A stretch of 64,000 nucleotides of DNA from Pseudomonadota bacterium (GTDB lineage: Bacteria > Pseudomonadota > Gammaproteobacteria > Ga0077536): positions 62,001-126,000 of the forward strand of contig JADJYF010000013.1 of assembly GCA_016719885.1 (NCBI GenBank). Direction: 5' to 3'. The notes beneath the pieces are model-generated. The model was not told where the DNA came from and did no database searches. It saw only the letters and a program-made list of their open reading frames with translations. A program made the position numbers and the translations under genes. This document shows, one piece after another, positions 20,415 to 29,770 of this stretch (position 1 is the first letter of the stretch; every line of letters starts with the position of its first letter).

Positions 20415-21522
20415 ATGGGTAGCCGCAAGCCCTTGCGTTCCAGTCGCGGTATCACCTCGACTGCGAAGTACGGCAACTCATCGAGATAGTTGACGAACGC
20501 CAACGACGCGCCGGCAAAACCTGCGTCGGCGATCTCGACGATGCGCCGCGCCACCGTATCGGGATCTCCCACCAGGGATACACGCCATGGCCGGCGGCGA
20601 ACTGCGTGCGCAACGCGCCGATCATGTCGCGCGGGAAGGAATGGGCGTGCATGCCCATCAGGCTCATCAGGCGTTCAACCGCCTCCGCGTCGGCATGCTC
20701 GACCGCGTAGTGATGATGATATTCCTCCGCCTCGCGTTGACTGGCGCGACACACCACGTAGCAGGTGGTGAACACGCCGAGCTCACGTTGATGCCGCTCG
20801 CGCGCCAGCGCCTGTACCCGCCTGACAGTGTCGGCGCCGCTCGCGGTGTCGAGAATCACGGTGAAAAGAAAATCGCAGTTACGCGCGGCGAACCCCTGGC
20901 CCTCGGCCGACGATCCGGCGTTCATGAGCGGCGGCAGGCTGCCATCGACAGGCTTGGGCGTGCAGCGCGCGCCACGCAGTTGGAAAAACTCGCCGTTCCA
21001 GTCGAAGTCCTGCTCGCTGTGCCAGGCCCGGCGGATCACGTCCCACCATTCCTGGCCGTAGCGGTAACGCGTATCGTGATCTTCGGCGAGGGTGAGGCCG
21101 AACATTTCGTATTCCGGCTGATTCCAGCCGCACACGATATTGAGGCCAAAGCGCCCGCCGCCGAGATGATCGATGGTCGCGAATTGCTTGGCGGCCATCA
21201 AGGGATGCGAGAACGCGGTATGGGCGGTGGCGAACACCGTCAGGCGCGTGGTGTGGGCCAGGAGGCCGGCGGCCCAGGTGATGGTTTCCAGCGATTCGCC
21301 CTGGAAATCGGTGGTACCGCCGTAGCCGGTCCAGCGCGCGATGGGCAGCAGGAATTCGAGCCCCACTTCGTCCGCCATCTTGGCCAGCGCCAGGTTGTTG
21401 GCCCAGCTTGCCTGCCATCGTTCCGGCACCGTGGTGATGGCCATGCCACCCGCACAATTGGGCGAGAACAGACCAAGTTTGAAACGGTTGCGATTGAACA
21501 TCGCGTTGTGCGGACGTCGCAT
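20411..21522 (-). CDS. LLM-class flavin-dependent monooxygenase, frameshifted near the 3' end
   Basis: Luciferase-like FMN-dependent oxidoreductase related to the alkanesulfonate, dimethylsulfone and RutA monooxygenases. Start ATG at 21522 has AGGGAG upstream. Hallmarks: GLFSPNCAGGMAITTVP, LLPIARWTGYGGTTDFQGES, ATIDHLGGGRFGLNIVCGW and DFDWNGEFFQL. After residue AAGHGVYP the native frame is lost at GGG 20575-20577. One extra G there would restore LVGDPDTVARRIVEIADAGF and FVNYLDELPYFAVEVIPRL, the expected family C terminus, ending at TAG 20411-20413. Without the repair the frame runs to 20452 with a non-homologous tail. The substrate is unknown. It is divergent to the dienelactone-hydrolase gene, 112 bases away. 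Confidence 0.85.
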
Positions 21523-21634
21523 GCCTGGCTCCCTGGAGCTGGTCACAAAATGAATCGCGATCGGGTTGTCTTGCGGGTGCGCCAGTATCCGATAAGAATG
21601 CCGTCACGCAAACACGACATCCACAGGACACCCC

Positions 21635-22879
21635 ATGGCACGCGCACGGACCATCACCCTCCATGGCGCGCACGGCGCGCAGTTGCCGGCCTTGCTCACC
21701 ACGCCCGCCCAGGGCAGCGGACCGGGCCTGCTGCTGTTGCACGACATGTTCGGCGTCAACGACTTCATGCGCGCCATGGCGGAACGGTTGGCCGAAGAGG
21801 GCTATGTGTGCCTGGTGCCGGATCTCTACTGGCGCCTCGCGCCGGGTATGAGTTTCGATGGTGACGAGTCGGATCGTGAGCGCGCCCAGGCCTTGCGCGA
21901 GCGCTTCGACATCGAGATGGGCCTGGACGATGTCGCGGCCAGTTTCGCCGCCCTGCGTGCGCTGGATGAGCGCGCCGGCAAGCTCGGCATCATCGGCTGG
22001 AGCCTGGGCGGCATGCTGGCGCTGCGCGCCGCGGCGCGACTCGAGGTCGGCTGCGTGGTCAGCTATTACGGCAGCGGCCTCGATCAGCACGTGGATACGC
22101 TGACCCGCATCGGCTGCCCGACCCTGCTGCACGTCGGCGATGCCGACGCCAAGATACCGGCCGCCAGCCGCGAGGCGTTGGCGCGCGCGGCGGCGGCCAA
22201 CGCGCATGTCGAGCTGGCCGTCTACCCCGGCTGCGGCCACGGCTTCGACCATCCGCGCCATGCCAATTTCGACAAGCCCGCGGCGATGATGGCCTACTCG
22301 CGCAGCATCGCGCTGCTGCGTCGTGAGCTCGGGCCGATCTACGATTTGTCGCGGCTGTGGGACGCCCACACCCTGCATGAATTCGCCACGCGCGATGTCG
22401 ACGCCACCATGGCGACCATGGTCGACGAACCCTACGTCAATCACATTCCCACCATGACCGGCGGTGTGGGTCACCAGCACCTGAAGCGCTTCTACAAGTA
22501 TCACTTCGTCAACAGCAATCCGCCCGATACCCGCCTGATCCCGGTATCGCGCACGATAGGCGCCGACCGGCTGGTGGACGAGATGGTGTTCTGCTTCACC
22601 CACACCTGCGAGATTCCATGGATGCTGCCGGGCGTCGCGCCTACCGGCCGCTACGTCGAGATTCCACTGGTGGCCATCGTCAACTTCCGCGGCGACAAGC
22701 TCTACCACGAACACATCTACTGGGACCAGGCCTCGGTGCTGGTGCAGATAGGCGCGCTGGAAGCGCAAGGCCTGCCGGTGGCCGGCATCGCGACGGCGAA
22801 GAAACTGGTCGACGAAACCCTGCCGTCCAATGAATTGATGGCCGACGGGTGGGCAAAGAGCGCGGGCCTGCCCCTGTGA
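21635..22879 (+). CDS. Dienelactone hydrolase-like domain fused to SnoaL/NTF2-like domain
   Basis: 414 residues; AGGA upstream of the ATG. The N-terminal alpha/beta hydrolase (about 1-235) has GLLLLHDMFGVND, nucleophile motif GWSLGG with Ser123, Asp171 in GDADAKIPA and His202 in GCGHGFDH. Positions 123/171/202 coincide with the Cys123-Asp171-His202 triad known for dienelactone hydrolase, with Ser replacing Cys. The C-terminal part (about 245-414; WDAHTLHEFATRDVDATMATM and GRYVEIPLVAIVNFRGDKL) looks like a SnoaL/NTF2 fold. It probably hydrolyses a lactone or ester. Its divergent neighbour is a flavin monooxygenase, so a shared catabolic role is possible. Confidence 0.85.
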   Translation: MARARTITLHGAHGAQLPALLTTPAQGSGPGLLLLHDMFGVNDFMRAMAERLAEEGYVCLVPDLYWRLAPGMSFDGDESDRERAQALRERFDIEMGLDDVAASFAALRALDERAGKLGIIGWSLGGMLALRAAARLEVGCVVSYYGSGLDQHVDTLTRIGCPTLLHVGDADAKIPAASREALARAAAANAHVELAVYPGCGHGFDHPRHANFDKPAAMMAYSRSIALLRRELGPIYDLSRLWDAHTLHEFATRDVDATMATMVDEPYVNHIPTMTGGVGHQHLKRFYKYHFVNSNPPDTRLIPVSRTIGADRLVDEMVFCFTHTCEIPWMLPGVAPTGRYVEIPLVAIVNFRGDKLYHEHIYWDQASVLVQIGALEAQGLPVAGIATAKKLVDETLPSNELMADGWAKSAGLPL

Positions 22880-22895
22880 TTCGATAGCGCCTGGT

Positions 22896-22982
22896 GTGCG
22901 AATGAATTCGCACCTACATAGCGAGCCTCGATGGGTAGGCGAATGCGGGCGCCTTCCCCTGTAGGTGCGAATTCATTCGCAC
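22896..22982. repeat. Family A palindromic repeat pair
   Basis: Inverted copies of the family A repeat at 22896-22917 and 22961-22982, in the opposite relative orientation to the 20333-20414 pair (the CTAC/GTAG ends face each other). They lie between the convergent dienelactone-hydrolase and DUF1329 genes, just upstream of a separate terminator hairpin. Confidence 0.85.
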
Positions 22983-23007
22983 CTTCCGTCGCCGCTTTCA
23001 TCCGCAC

Positions 23008-23039
23008 AAAAAAAAGGCCGCCTGGAACCAGGCGGCCTT
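23008..23039 (-). terminator. Rho-independent terminator of the DUF1329 gene
   Basis: A near-perfect stem AAGGCCGCCTGG / CCAGGCGGCCTT (23014-23025 with 23028-23039, two-base loop). It is followed on the minus strand by a run of eight T (A-run 23008-23015 on the plus strand). Position and orientation fit the minus-strand gene that stops at 23074. Confidence 0.92.
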
Positions 23040-23073
23040 CAATGCTTAAACGACCTTGTCGGTCAGGACGCGC

Positions 23074-24444
23074 TTAGCGACCTTCCGTCAGGTAGTTCAC
23101 GTCCAGCAGACGCTTCATGTCCTTCAGTTCCTTGTTCGGCGCTTCGGCGCCGCGGCAAGGCACGAGGGTGCCACGATTGTTCTGCAGGTCGACCACGTTG
23201 ATGCTCTGGAAGAGCTGGAAACGGGTGCCGGCCGGCGAACGGTCCTTGTTGAACTTGTCGGGGTTGTTCTGCACGTAGGGATCGTCAGACCAGACCTTGG
23301 TCAGCTGCCAGACCTTCCACAGTTCACCCGCCTTGTCGAAGGCATTGGCGTAGTAGGACTCGCCAGACTCACGATCGACGTGGATGAACTTCTTGGAGTA
23401 CGGATGGTTGGAGCGCTTCGGGATCTGCTTCATGACGTCGGTCAGACGCAGCGCGTAGTCGTCCTTGATGGCCCAGCCGTTCGGTCCGTAGTAGACCGCT
23501 TCGCGGTTACGCGAGCGCGCCACGACGAGAATCTTGGTGGTGCCGATGTATTCCCAGTCGTGTTCCATCGGACGGCCGTTGAAACCGTAAAAATCCTCGA
23601 GGGTGTGATCGGTGCCGAGCAGGGAGTCGGACTTCACTTCCACCGAGATACGACGCACGCGGCGCAGCGACGGGATATAGGCCCAGGAGTCGTCAGCCTT
23701 GCGCGGATCGTCGTAGCGCAAGATCAGGAACGCGGTACCCGCGATATCGAACGGCGAGGTGAAGCCGGTGTATTCGCGGAACTCGGTGTCCTTGGCAAAG
23801 CCTTCGCCATTGTTGACGCGGTAACCGGTGGCTTCGTGCTTCGCGTTGTGCGACATCAGGAAGCGGTTGTAGGGACCGGCCAGCGCGCGCTCGAAGGAGC
23901 CGCCGCCTTCGTAGTACTTGGCGTACTTGCCGCCGTCGGCGCCCATGATTTCGTGCTTGGAATGCTCGCCACCGCGGCGTACCCACACCCAGTGCACTTC
24001 ACCCACCGACAGGCCGTCGTTCTGCCAGCGGTAGTTCCAGTTCCACACCATCTTCCAGCCGTCTTCCTTGCCGGGCTTGAACTCGGCGGGGTCGAACGGG
24101 CGGCCGGCGGCATAGCTCTCGATGGCGCCGTCGGACGCTATCTTGGCGGTCCCCTTGTTCTTCTCGGTGGCGGCCTTGTAGACATCGGCCGGGCTCAGAT
24201 CGCCGGCGTCCTTGATCTTCATTTCCATGCCTTCGAAGATCCATTCGGACTGGAACTCCTTGGGAATGAAGGGGCGAACCTGGTCAGCCTTGTCGAAAGT
24301 GATGGTGTCACCATCAGCGAACTGCGGCTGCGCGGTCTGGTTCTCCTTGAACCACGCCAGGTAATCTTCTTCCGTGTAGGCTCCCGCCGCGAACGGTACC
24401 GTCGCGGCGGCCGCCAGCAGCACGGCCTTGAATTGCATACGCAT
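23074..24444 (-). CDS. DUF1329 family exported protein
   Basis: 456 residues from the ATG at 24444, which has GGGGAG eight bases upstream; a start 24 bases further up is less likely. The signal peptide runs MRMQFKAVLLAAAATVPFAAGA, giving a periplasmic or outer-membrane-associated protein. The sequence is typical of DUF1329, a family with a lipoprotein-carrier-like fold: DDPRKADDSWAYIPSLRRVRR, TLEDFYGFNGRPMEHDWEYIG, RYDDP. Members often occur beside RND/MMPL transporters and DUF1302 outer-membrane proteins, but neither is present here. The exact function is unknown. It is divergent to the second HD-GYP gene across 275 bases with no obvious operator, and ends at a strong terminator. Confidence 0.88.
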   Translation of the reverse strand: MRMQFKAVLLAAAATVPFAAGAYTEEDYLAWFKENQTAQPQFADGDTITFDKADQVRPFIPKEFQSEWIFEGMEMKIKDAGDLSPADVYKAATEKNKGTAKIASDGAIESYAAGRPFDPAEFKPGKEDGWKMVWNWNYRWQNDGLSVGEVHWVWVRRGGEHSKHEIMGADGGKYAKYYEGGGSFERALAGPYNRFLMSHNAKHEATGYRVNNGEGFAKDTEFREYTGFTSPFDIAGTAFLILRYDDPRKADDSWAYIPSLRRVRRISVEVKSDSLLGTDHTLEDFYGFNGRPMEHDWEYIGTTKILVVARSRNREAVYYGPNGWAIKDDYALRLTDVMKQIPKRSNHPYSKKFIHVDRESGESYYANAFDKAGELWKVWQLTKVWSDDPYVQNNPDKFNKDRSPAGTRFQLFQSINVVDLQNNRGTLVPCRGAEAPNKELKDMKRLLDVNYLTEGR

Positions 24445-24719
24445 AGTTGTCTCCCCTAGGTCCCGCACCGGATGGCACGGCTAGTGTGTTTTTCATTGAA
24501 TCCGAGTGGCCCGGTCACCGCGATGGAAACCGTACCGGCGGCATGGATACCACCGCTGGCGTGAAGGGGTCGTGAAAAGCGCGAGGGCCTGTGGCCCGTG
24601 ACTTCTGATGTTGCACTGCGCCCCCTGCTTGCCCGGCTGCCTAGCGGCTCAAGCCGCGCGCCCTGGTCGCCGATACCGAGGCTAGAGCCCGGTCCACTCG
24701 AAGACACGGATGAGGTCAT

Positions 24720-26018
24720 ATGCCGCTAGCGCCAAAGAACAAGCCCAAACCAGAGTCGCTGCGGAAGATCTCCGTCGACGACCTGCGTCCCGGCATGTTC
24801 CTCAACGAAATGTGCGGGTCCTGGATGGACCATCCGTTCTGGAACACGCGGTTCCTGCTGGACAATCCCGCCGATATCGAAAGCCTGCGCAATTCGGCGG
24901 TGAAAGAGGTGTGGATAGACACTTCCCAGGGCCTGGACGTGGCTGAAGCCGACGCTGCCCAGCCGCTCGAGACCCGCGCCGAAACCGAGCAGCGGGTGGA
25001 ACGGGAACTGGTCGAATCGCTGGCGCAACCGACAGTGCTGGTGCCGCGCGTGGAACTCGCTTCCGAAGTCAAGCGTGCGGCCGCGCTGTGCGGCAAGGCC
25101 AAGGGCGAAGTGACCGCGATGTTCAGCGAAGCGCGCATGGGCCACGCGGTGTCACCGGAGAAGCTCGAGCCCTTGGTGGAAGAGATCTCCAACTCCGTGC
25201 AGCGCAATCCCGGCGCGCTGGTCAGCCTGGCGCGCCTCAAGTCGGCCGACGACTACACCTTCATGCATTCGGTGGCGGTGTGCGGCCTGATGATCGCGCT
25301 GGCGCGCCAGTTGGGCCTCGAACCGGCCCAGATTCGCGAGGCCGGCATGGCCGGTCTCATCCATGATCTCGGCAAGGCCATGGTGCCACTGGAGATCCTC
25401 AACAAGCCCGGCAAGCTCACCGACGAAGAATTCGATCGCATGAAGCAGCATCCGCGCTATGGCTACGACATGCTGATGGAGGGCGCAGGCGTCGGCGAGG
25501 TCCCGCTCGACGTGTGCCTGCATCATCATGAGAAAGTCGACGGCAGCGGGTATCCCGACAAGCTCGACAGCGACACCATCAGCCTGTTCGCGAAAATGGG
25601 CGCGGTGTGCGATGTGTACGACGCCATCACTTCCGACCGTCCCTACAAGGCCGGCTGGGACCCGGCGGTCGCGATCCGCAAGATGAACGAATGGAGCAAG
25701 GGCCATTTCGATGCGCGCGTGTTCCAGGCCTTCGTCAAATCGGTGGGCATCTACCCGATAGGTTCACTGGTCAGACTCGAGTCGGGCCTGTTGGCGGTGG
25801 TCACCGAGATCAGCGCGGAATCCCTGCTCACGCCCTGCGTCAAAGCCTTCTTCTGCACACGGCGCAAGGCGCGCCTCGCGCCGCGCATCATCGACTTGGC
25901 CAAACTCGCGGGCAAGGAACGTATCAAGAGCTGGGAGGACCCGAGCCACTGGGGCTTTCCGGATCTGAATGAACTGTGGAGCGGCCTCGAGACGCCGCGC
26001 GCCGGCAGCGCCGCCTGA
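24720..26018 (+). CDS. HD-GYP cyclic-di-GMP phosphodiesterase with DUF3391 N-terminal domain
   Basis: 432 residues; GAGG just upstream of the ATG. The N terminus (about 15-130) is a DUF3391-type segment: ISVDDLRPGMFLNEMCGSWMDHPF. The HD-GYP domain (about 165-350) has His215-Asp in LIHDLGK, metal-binding HHHEKVDG and GSGYP, followed by a C-terminal extension (about 350-432). Most such proteins degrade cyclic-di-GMP. There is no receiver domain, unlike the HD-GYP protein at 11410. Its stop lies 8 bases from that of the convergent ABC exporter, so no separate terminator fits between them. Confidence 0.92.
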   Translation: MPLAPKNKPKPESLRKISVDDLRPGMFLNEMCGSWMDHPFWNTRFLLDNPADIESLRNSAVKEVWIDTSQGLDVAEADAAQPLETRAETEQRVERELVESLAQPTVLVPRVELASEVKRAAALCGKAKGEVTAMFSEARMGHAVSPEKLEPLVEEISNSVQRNPGALVSLARLKSADDYTFMHSVAVCGLMIALARQLGLEPAQIREAGMAGLIHDLGKAMVPLEILNKPGKLTDEEFDRMKQHPRYGYDMLMEGAGVGEVPLDVCLHHHEKVDGSGYPDKLDSDTISLFAKMGAVCDVYDAITSDRPYKAGWDPAVAIRKMNEWSKGHFDARVFQAFVKSVGIYPIGSLVRLESGLLAVVTEISAESLLTPCVKAFFCTRRKARLAPRIIDLAKLAGKERIKSWEDPSHWGFPDLNELWSGLETPRAGSAA

Positions 26019-26026
26019 CGCGGGCG

Positions 26027-27847
26027 TCAGGCTTCGGCCGATTCGTGTTCGGGCAGGAAGCCGCCGGCCTGCATGGCCCACATGTGGGCATAGTGGCCAT
26101 CCGCCGCCAGCAATTGCGCATGGCTGCCATCTTCGATGATGCAGCCTTCATGAAACACCAGGATCCGATCGAGATGCGCCAGCGTCGAGAGACGATGCGC
26201 GACCACCACCACCGTGCGCCCGCGCATCAGGTCTTCGAGACTGGCCTGGATGGAACGTTCGGTCACCGAATCGAGCGCGCTGGTCGCCTCGTCCAGCAAC
26301 AGTATCGGTGAATCCTTGAGGATCGCGCGCGCCAGCGCGATGCGCTGACGCTGGCCGCCGGACAGTTTCACGCCACGTTCGCCGACCAGCGAAGCGTAGC
26401 CCTGTTCCATCGCCTCGATGAAATCGTGGGCATAGGCGAGACGCGCCGCGCGCATCACTTCCTCGTCGCTGGCCGCCAGCCGTCCGTAGCGGATGTTGTC
26501 CATGAGGCTGCGATGGAACAGCAGGGGATCCTGCGGAATCATCGCGACCGCCGCGCGCAGACTCTCCTGGGTGACGAGCTTGATGTCCTGTCCATCGATG
26601 AGTATGCGCCCGCGCTGGGGTTCGAACAGGCGCAGGATGAGATTGACCAGCGTGCTCTTGCCGCTGCCGGAATAGCCGACCAGGCCAACCCGCTCGCCGG
26701 CGCGCAGCGTGACGCTGAGATCGCGAAATACCGGCCGCTGTTCGTGATAGGCAAAGCCGACCTCGTCGAAACGGATCTCGCCGCGCGCCACCATCAACGG
26801 GCCGGCCCCTGGATGATCCACCACTTCGTGGGGCCGCACGATCATGCCAACGCCATCGTTGATGTTGCCGACGAACTCGAAGAATTCCAGGAAGCGGCGG
26901 CTCAGGCCGCGCGCCTGTTCGATGAGCAGCAGCGACAGGCTGGCCGCCATCGCGAACTGGCCAGCGCTCATGGCGCCGGCGCTCCACAACCTGAGCGCGT
27001 AGCCGATCACCGCCAGCATCAGGATGAAGGCCGCTACGTACTGGAACCAGCGTATCGCTTCCATGAACCAGAAGGTGGCGCGCGCCCGCTCCACCTCGCG
27101 GTCGAGATAGGTGTCCAGGTGTTGGCGTTCGAAGTCGCGGCGCGCGAACAACTTGGCGGTCATGATGTTCGAGACCGAATCGACGATGGTGCCGCTCACC
27201 GCGCTGCGCGCAGCGGCGTAATCGCGCGCGTAACGACGGCAGCGGCGCGCCAGGAGAAAACACGTCACCACGTAGACCAGTGTCCACGCGCCCAGCACCA
27301 GCGCGAGGCGCGGGTTGACCGACGCCAACAGGTATTGGGAGACGGCGAACGAGATGGCCAGCGGCCAGAAATCAAACAGCGTGGTCCAGATGACCTGCGC
27401 CACGCCCATCGACACCTCGGCGATGCGATTGGCCAGCGAGCCGGCGAAGTTCGACAGGAAGTAGCGCTGCGAATGCAATTGCAGGTAGCTGAACAGTTCA
27501 CGCCGCACGCGCCGACGCAAGGCCGGGCCCAGCATCACCAGCACCGTACCGCTGGCGCGCGAACACAGCACCACGCCGAGATTGAGCGCGGCGAACAACC
27601 AGAAGGCATGGCTGACGGCGCCCCACACATCGAGATGGGCGGCCTGGGCGGCGCTCACGCCTTCCATGATCTCCTTGATCGCATAGGGCAGCAGGATGGA
27701 ACAGGCCGACTGTCCACCTTCCAGCACCACCATGAGCGACAGCACCGGCAGGTAGCGGCGCATGTAGCGCAGGCAGAAGCGCAGGGGCGTGGCCGGCAGT
27801 TGCATGGCGGCTGCCCGTGCATGGACCTGGGTGCTGCGTTGGTCCAT
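26027..27847 (-). CDS. ABC exporter (fused membrane and ATPase domains)
   Basis: 606 residues from the ATG at 27847, 14 bases after the SDR stop on the same strand. Six hydrophobic segments (about 15-325) form an MsbA/Rv1819-type half-transporter membrane domain. The nucleotide-binding domain (about 350-590) has Walker A GYSGSGKST, signature LSGGQRQR, Walker B ILLLDEATSALD and switch VAHRLSTL. It should act as a homodimer exporting a lipid, peptide or drug; the substrate cannot be read from the sequence. It is probably co-transcribed with the upstream SDR. Confidence 0.92.
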   Translation of the reverse strand: MDQRSTQVHARAAAMQLPATPLRFCLRYMRRYLPVLSLMVVLEGGQSACSILLPYAIKEIMEGVSAAQAAHLDVWGAVSHAFWLFAALNLGVVLCSRASGTVLVMLGPALRRRVRRELFSYLQLHSQRYFLSNFAGSLANRIAEVSMGVAQVIWTTLFDFWPLAISFAVSQYLLASVNPRLALVLGAWTLVYVVTCFLLARRCRRYARDYAAARSAVSGTIVDSVSNIMTAKLFARRDFERQHLDTYLDREVERARATFWFMEAIRWFQYVAAFILMLAVIGYALRLWSAGAMSAGQFAMAASLSLLLIEQARGLSRRFLEFFEFVGNINDGVGMIVRPHEVVDHPGAGPLMVARGEIRFDEVGFAYHEQRPVFRDLSVTLRAGERVGLVGYSGSGKSTLVNLILRLFEPQRGRILIDGQDIKLVTQESLRAAVAMIPQDPLLFHRSLMDNIRYGRLAASDEEVMRAARLAYAHDFIEAMEQGYASLVGERGVKLSGGQRQRIALARAILKDSPILLLDEATSALDSVTERSIQASLEDLMRGRTVVVVAHRLSTLAHLDRILVFHEGCIIEDGSHAQLLAADGHYAHMWAMQAGGFLPEHESAEA

Positions 27848-27861
27848 GGCCAGGCGTGCGC

Positions 27862-28608
27862 TCAGCGTCCGCCACTGACGTCGATGAAGCTGCCGGTGAC
27901 GTAGGAGGCCTGGGGCGACAGCAGCCACAGGATGGCTTCGGCGACTTCTTCGGCCTGGCCAGCGCGGCGCATGGGAATCATGGGCGTGAAGCGCTCGACG
28001 CGATCCGGTGCGCCGGCCGAGGCGTGGATGTCGGTATCGATGAGTCCCGGCCGCACCGCGTTCACGCGTATGCCGTGGGTGGCGAATTCCTTGGCAAGTC
28101 CCAGCGTCATGGCATCGATGGCGCCCTTCGAGGCCGCGTAGTCGATGAACTCGTTGGGCGAACCGATGCGCGCCGCGGCCGAGGACAAGTTGACGATGGC
28201 GCCGCCGGCGCCGCCGTGCGCGGTCGACATGCGCTTGACCGCTTCGCGCGCGACCAGGAACGCACCGAGCACGTTGACCTCGAGGGTACGCTTGAGGCGC
28301 GCCGCCGTGTAGTCCGCGAATGGCGCAATGACGCCCACCACGCCCGCATTGTTGACCAGCGCCCGCAGCGGCACGCCGCGCGCGTCGAACTCGGCGAACA
28401 TGCGCAGCACCTGCGTTTCATCGCTGACGTCGGCGCGCAGGCTGAACGCCTCGCCGCCGGCCGCGACGATGCGCGCGCACAGGTCTTGTGCGGCGCCGAC
28501 GTCGTTCACGTAATTGACCGCCACGGTGTAACCGCGTGCCGCCGCCAAGAGAGCGGTGGCTGCGCCTATGCCGCGGCTGGCGCCGGTCACGAGCATGCAG
28601 GGATTCAT
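27862..28608 (-). CDS. ygfF: Short-chain dehydrogenase/reductase (YgfF-like)
   Basis: 248 residues. Rossmann motif TGASRGIGAA (TGxxxGIG), NNAG at the centre, catalytic Ser in NLSSAAARIG, Tyr-x3-Lys in YAASKGA, and C-terminal ASYVTGSFIDVSGGR. Overall it closely recalls E. coli YgfF, an NAD(P)H oxidoreductase of unknown substrate; this assignment is from memory, not a search. The start at 28608 leaves 46 bases to the cmoB stop upstream. Longer open frames in this frame overlap cmoB and are spurious. Confidence 0.88.
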   Translation of the reverse strand: MNPCMLVTGASRGIGAATALLAAARGYTVAVNYVNDVGAAQDLCARIVAAGGEAFSLRADVSDETQVLRMFAEFDARGVPLRALVNNAGVVGVIAPFADYTAARLKRTLEVNVLGAFLVAREAVKRMSTAHGGAGGAIVNLSSAAARIGSPNEFIDYAASKGAIDAMTLGLAKEFATHGIRVNAVRPGLIDTDIHASAGAPDRVERFTPMIPMRRAGQAEEVAEAILWLLSPQASYVTGSFIDVSGGR

Positions 28609-28654
28609 GGCTGTTGGCTCCGTCGAATGCGGCGCGGCGCGCCTGCGCGCAAGA

Positions 28655-29674
28655 CTATAAGCGAGCTTCGCCGGCGCTGGCGACGAACACCGCCCGTACC
28701 GGCGCGGGATGGCCTTCGATGGTGCGCGTGGCATCGTCCGGCGCGAGAAAATCCGCCAGCGAGTGGTGGGGCATCCATGCCGTGCTGCGCTGCTCGGCGA
28801 CGCGGGTGGCGGTGATGTCGACGCAGCGCACCTCACCAAAGCCCGTCGCGCCCAGCCACTGTTCGACGGTGGCCGGCGACGGCACCGCCCACACGTTGCG
28901 CATCGCCGCGTAGCGCGTGGCGGGCACCAGCAACTCGCTGCTGCCGTCGACGATGACCAGGGTTTCGAGCACCAGTTGTCCGCCGGTGCGCAAAGCGCTG
29001 CGCAGCTCGCGCAAATGCGCGAGCGGATCGCGGCGATGGTAGAGCACGCCCATCGAGAACACCGTATCGAAACACGCGAGGCGCGCATCGAGCGCATCGC
29101 TCGCGAGCGTCAGCAGGTGCACGCGGCCGTCGTCGATATAGCGACGCACCGCGGCGAACTGCGCCAGCGCCGCCGGCGCGGGATCGATGCCGAGCGCCAG
29201 CGCCGCGCCGGCCTCGGCCATGCGCCACAGGTAATAGCCATTTCCACAACCGACATCGAGCACCCAGCGGCCGCGCAGCGGCTCGAGGTGCGGCGCCACC
29301 CGCCGCCATTTCCAGTCACTGCGCCATTCGCTGTCGATGTGGACGTCGAACAGCTCGAATGGACCCTTGCGCCACGGCGCGAGCGCCATGAGGGCCGCGC
29401 GCAGAGTGGCGCGCTGCGTGCTGTCGCAGCAGCCGGTTACGCGCGGACAATCACCCAGCTCGCGGCTGTCGACGTCGAGATCGGGCAGCGCCGCCAGCGC
29501 CTGGCGCCAGGCGGCGACACGACCGTCGCTGCCCTGCGCGGCCCGCGCGCGCGGCAGCATGTCGGCGAGCCAGGCTTGCGCACTCTCCGGCAGGCGCGCG
29601 AAGGCGTTCGTCAGGCCATGCCCGCTGTGATCAAGAAATGCGGAGAACGCGGCCTCGTCGTGGTTCAAGCCCAT
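28655..29674 (-). CDS. cmoB: tRNA U34 carboxymethyltransferase CmoB
   Basis: 339 residues. It transfers the carboxymethyl group of carboxy-SAM to 5-hydroxyuridine at tRNA position 34, giving cmo5U derivatives that widen wobble reading. Seen: family N terminus DVDSRELGDCPRV, WRKGPFELFDVHIDSEWRSDWKW, SAM motif VLDVGCGNGYYLWRMAEAGA, FDTVFSMGVLYHRRDPL. Length is close to the usual 320-330. CmoA, which makes carboxy-SAM, is not in the window. It is divergent to trhO, which makes the hydroxyuridine substrate; the 96-base gap presumably holds both promoters. Confidence 0.93.
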   Translation of the reverse strand: MGLNHDEAAFSAFLDHSGHGLTNAFARLPESAQAWLADMLPRARAAQGSDGRVAAWRQALAALPDLDVDSRELGDCPRVTGCCDSTQRATLRAALMALAPWRKGPFELFDVHIDSEWRSDWKWRRVAPHLEPLRGRWVLDVGCGNGYYLWRMAEAGAALALGIDPAPAALAQFAAVRRYIDDGRVHLLTLASDALDARLACFDTVFSMGVLYHRRDPLAHLRELRSALRTGGQLVLETLVIVDGSSELLVPATRYAAMRNVWAVPSPATVEQWLGATGFGEVRCVDITATRVAEQRSTAWMPHHSLADFLAPDDATRTIEGHPAPVRAVFVASAGEARL

Positions 29675-29770
29675 GGCGCGATCATGCGATGATCGCCGCC
29701 GCTTGCCCAGCGCGCTGGGCCAGGCGTCTCCTATTTCCGGCGCCCCGCGCCCTTCACCCGGTAGCCCTCG

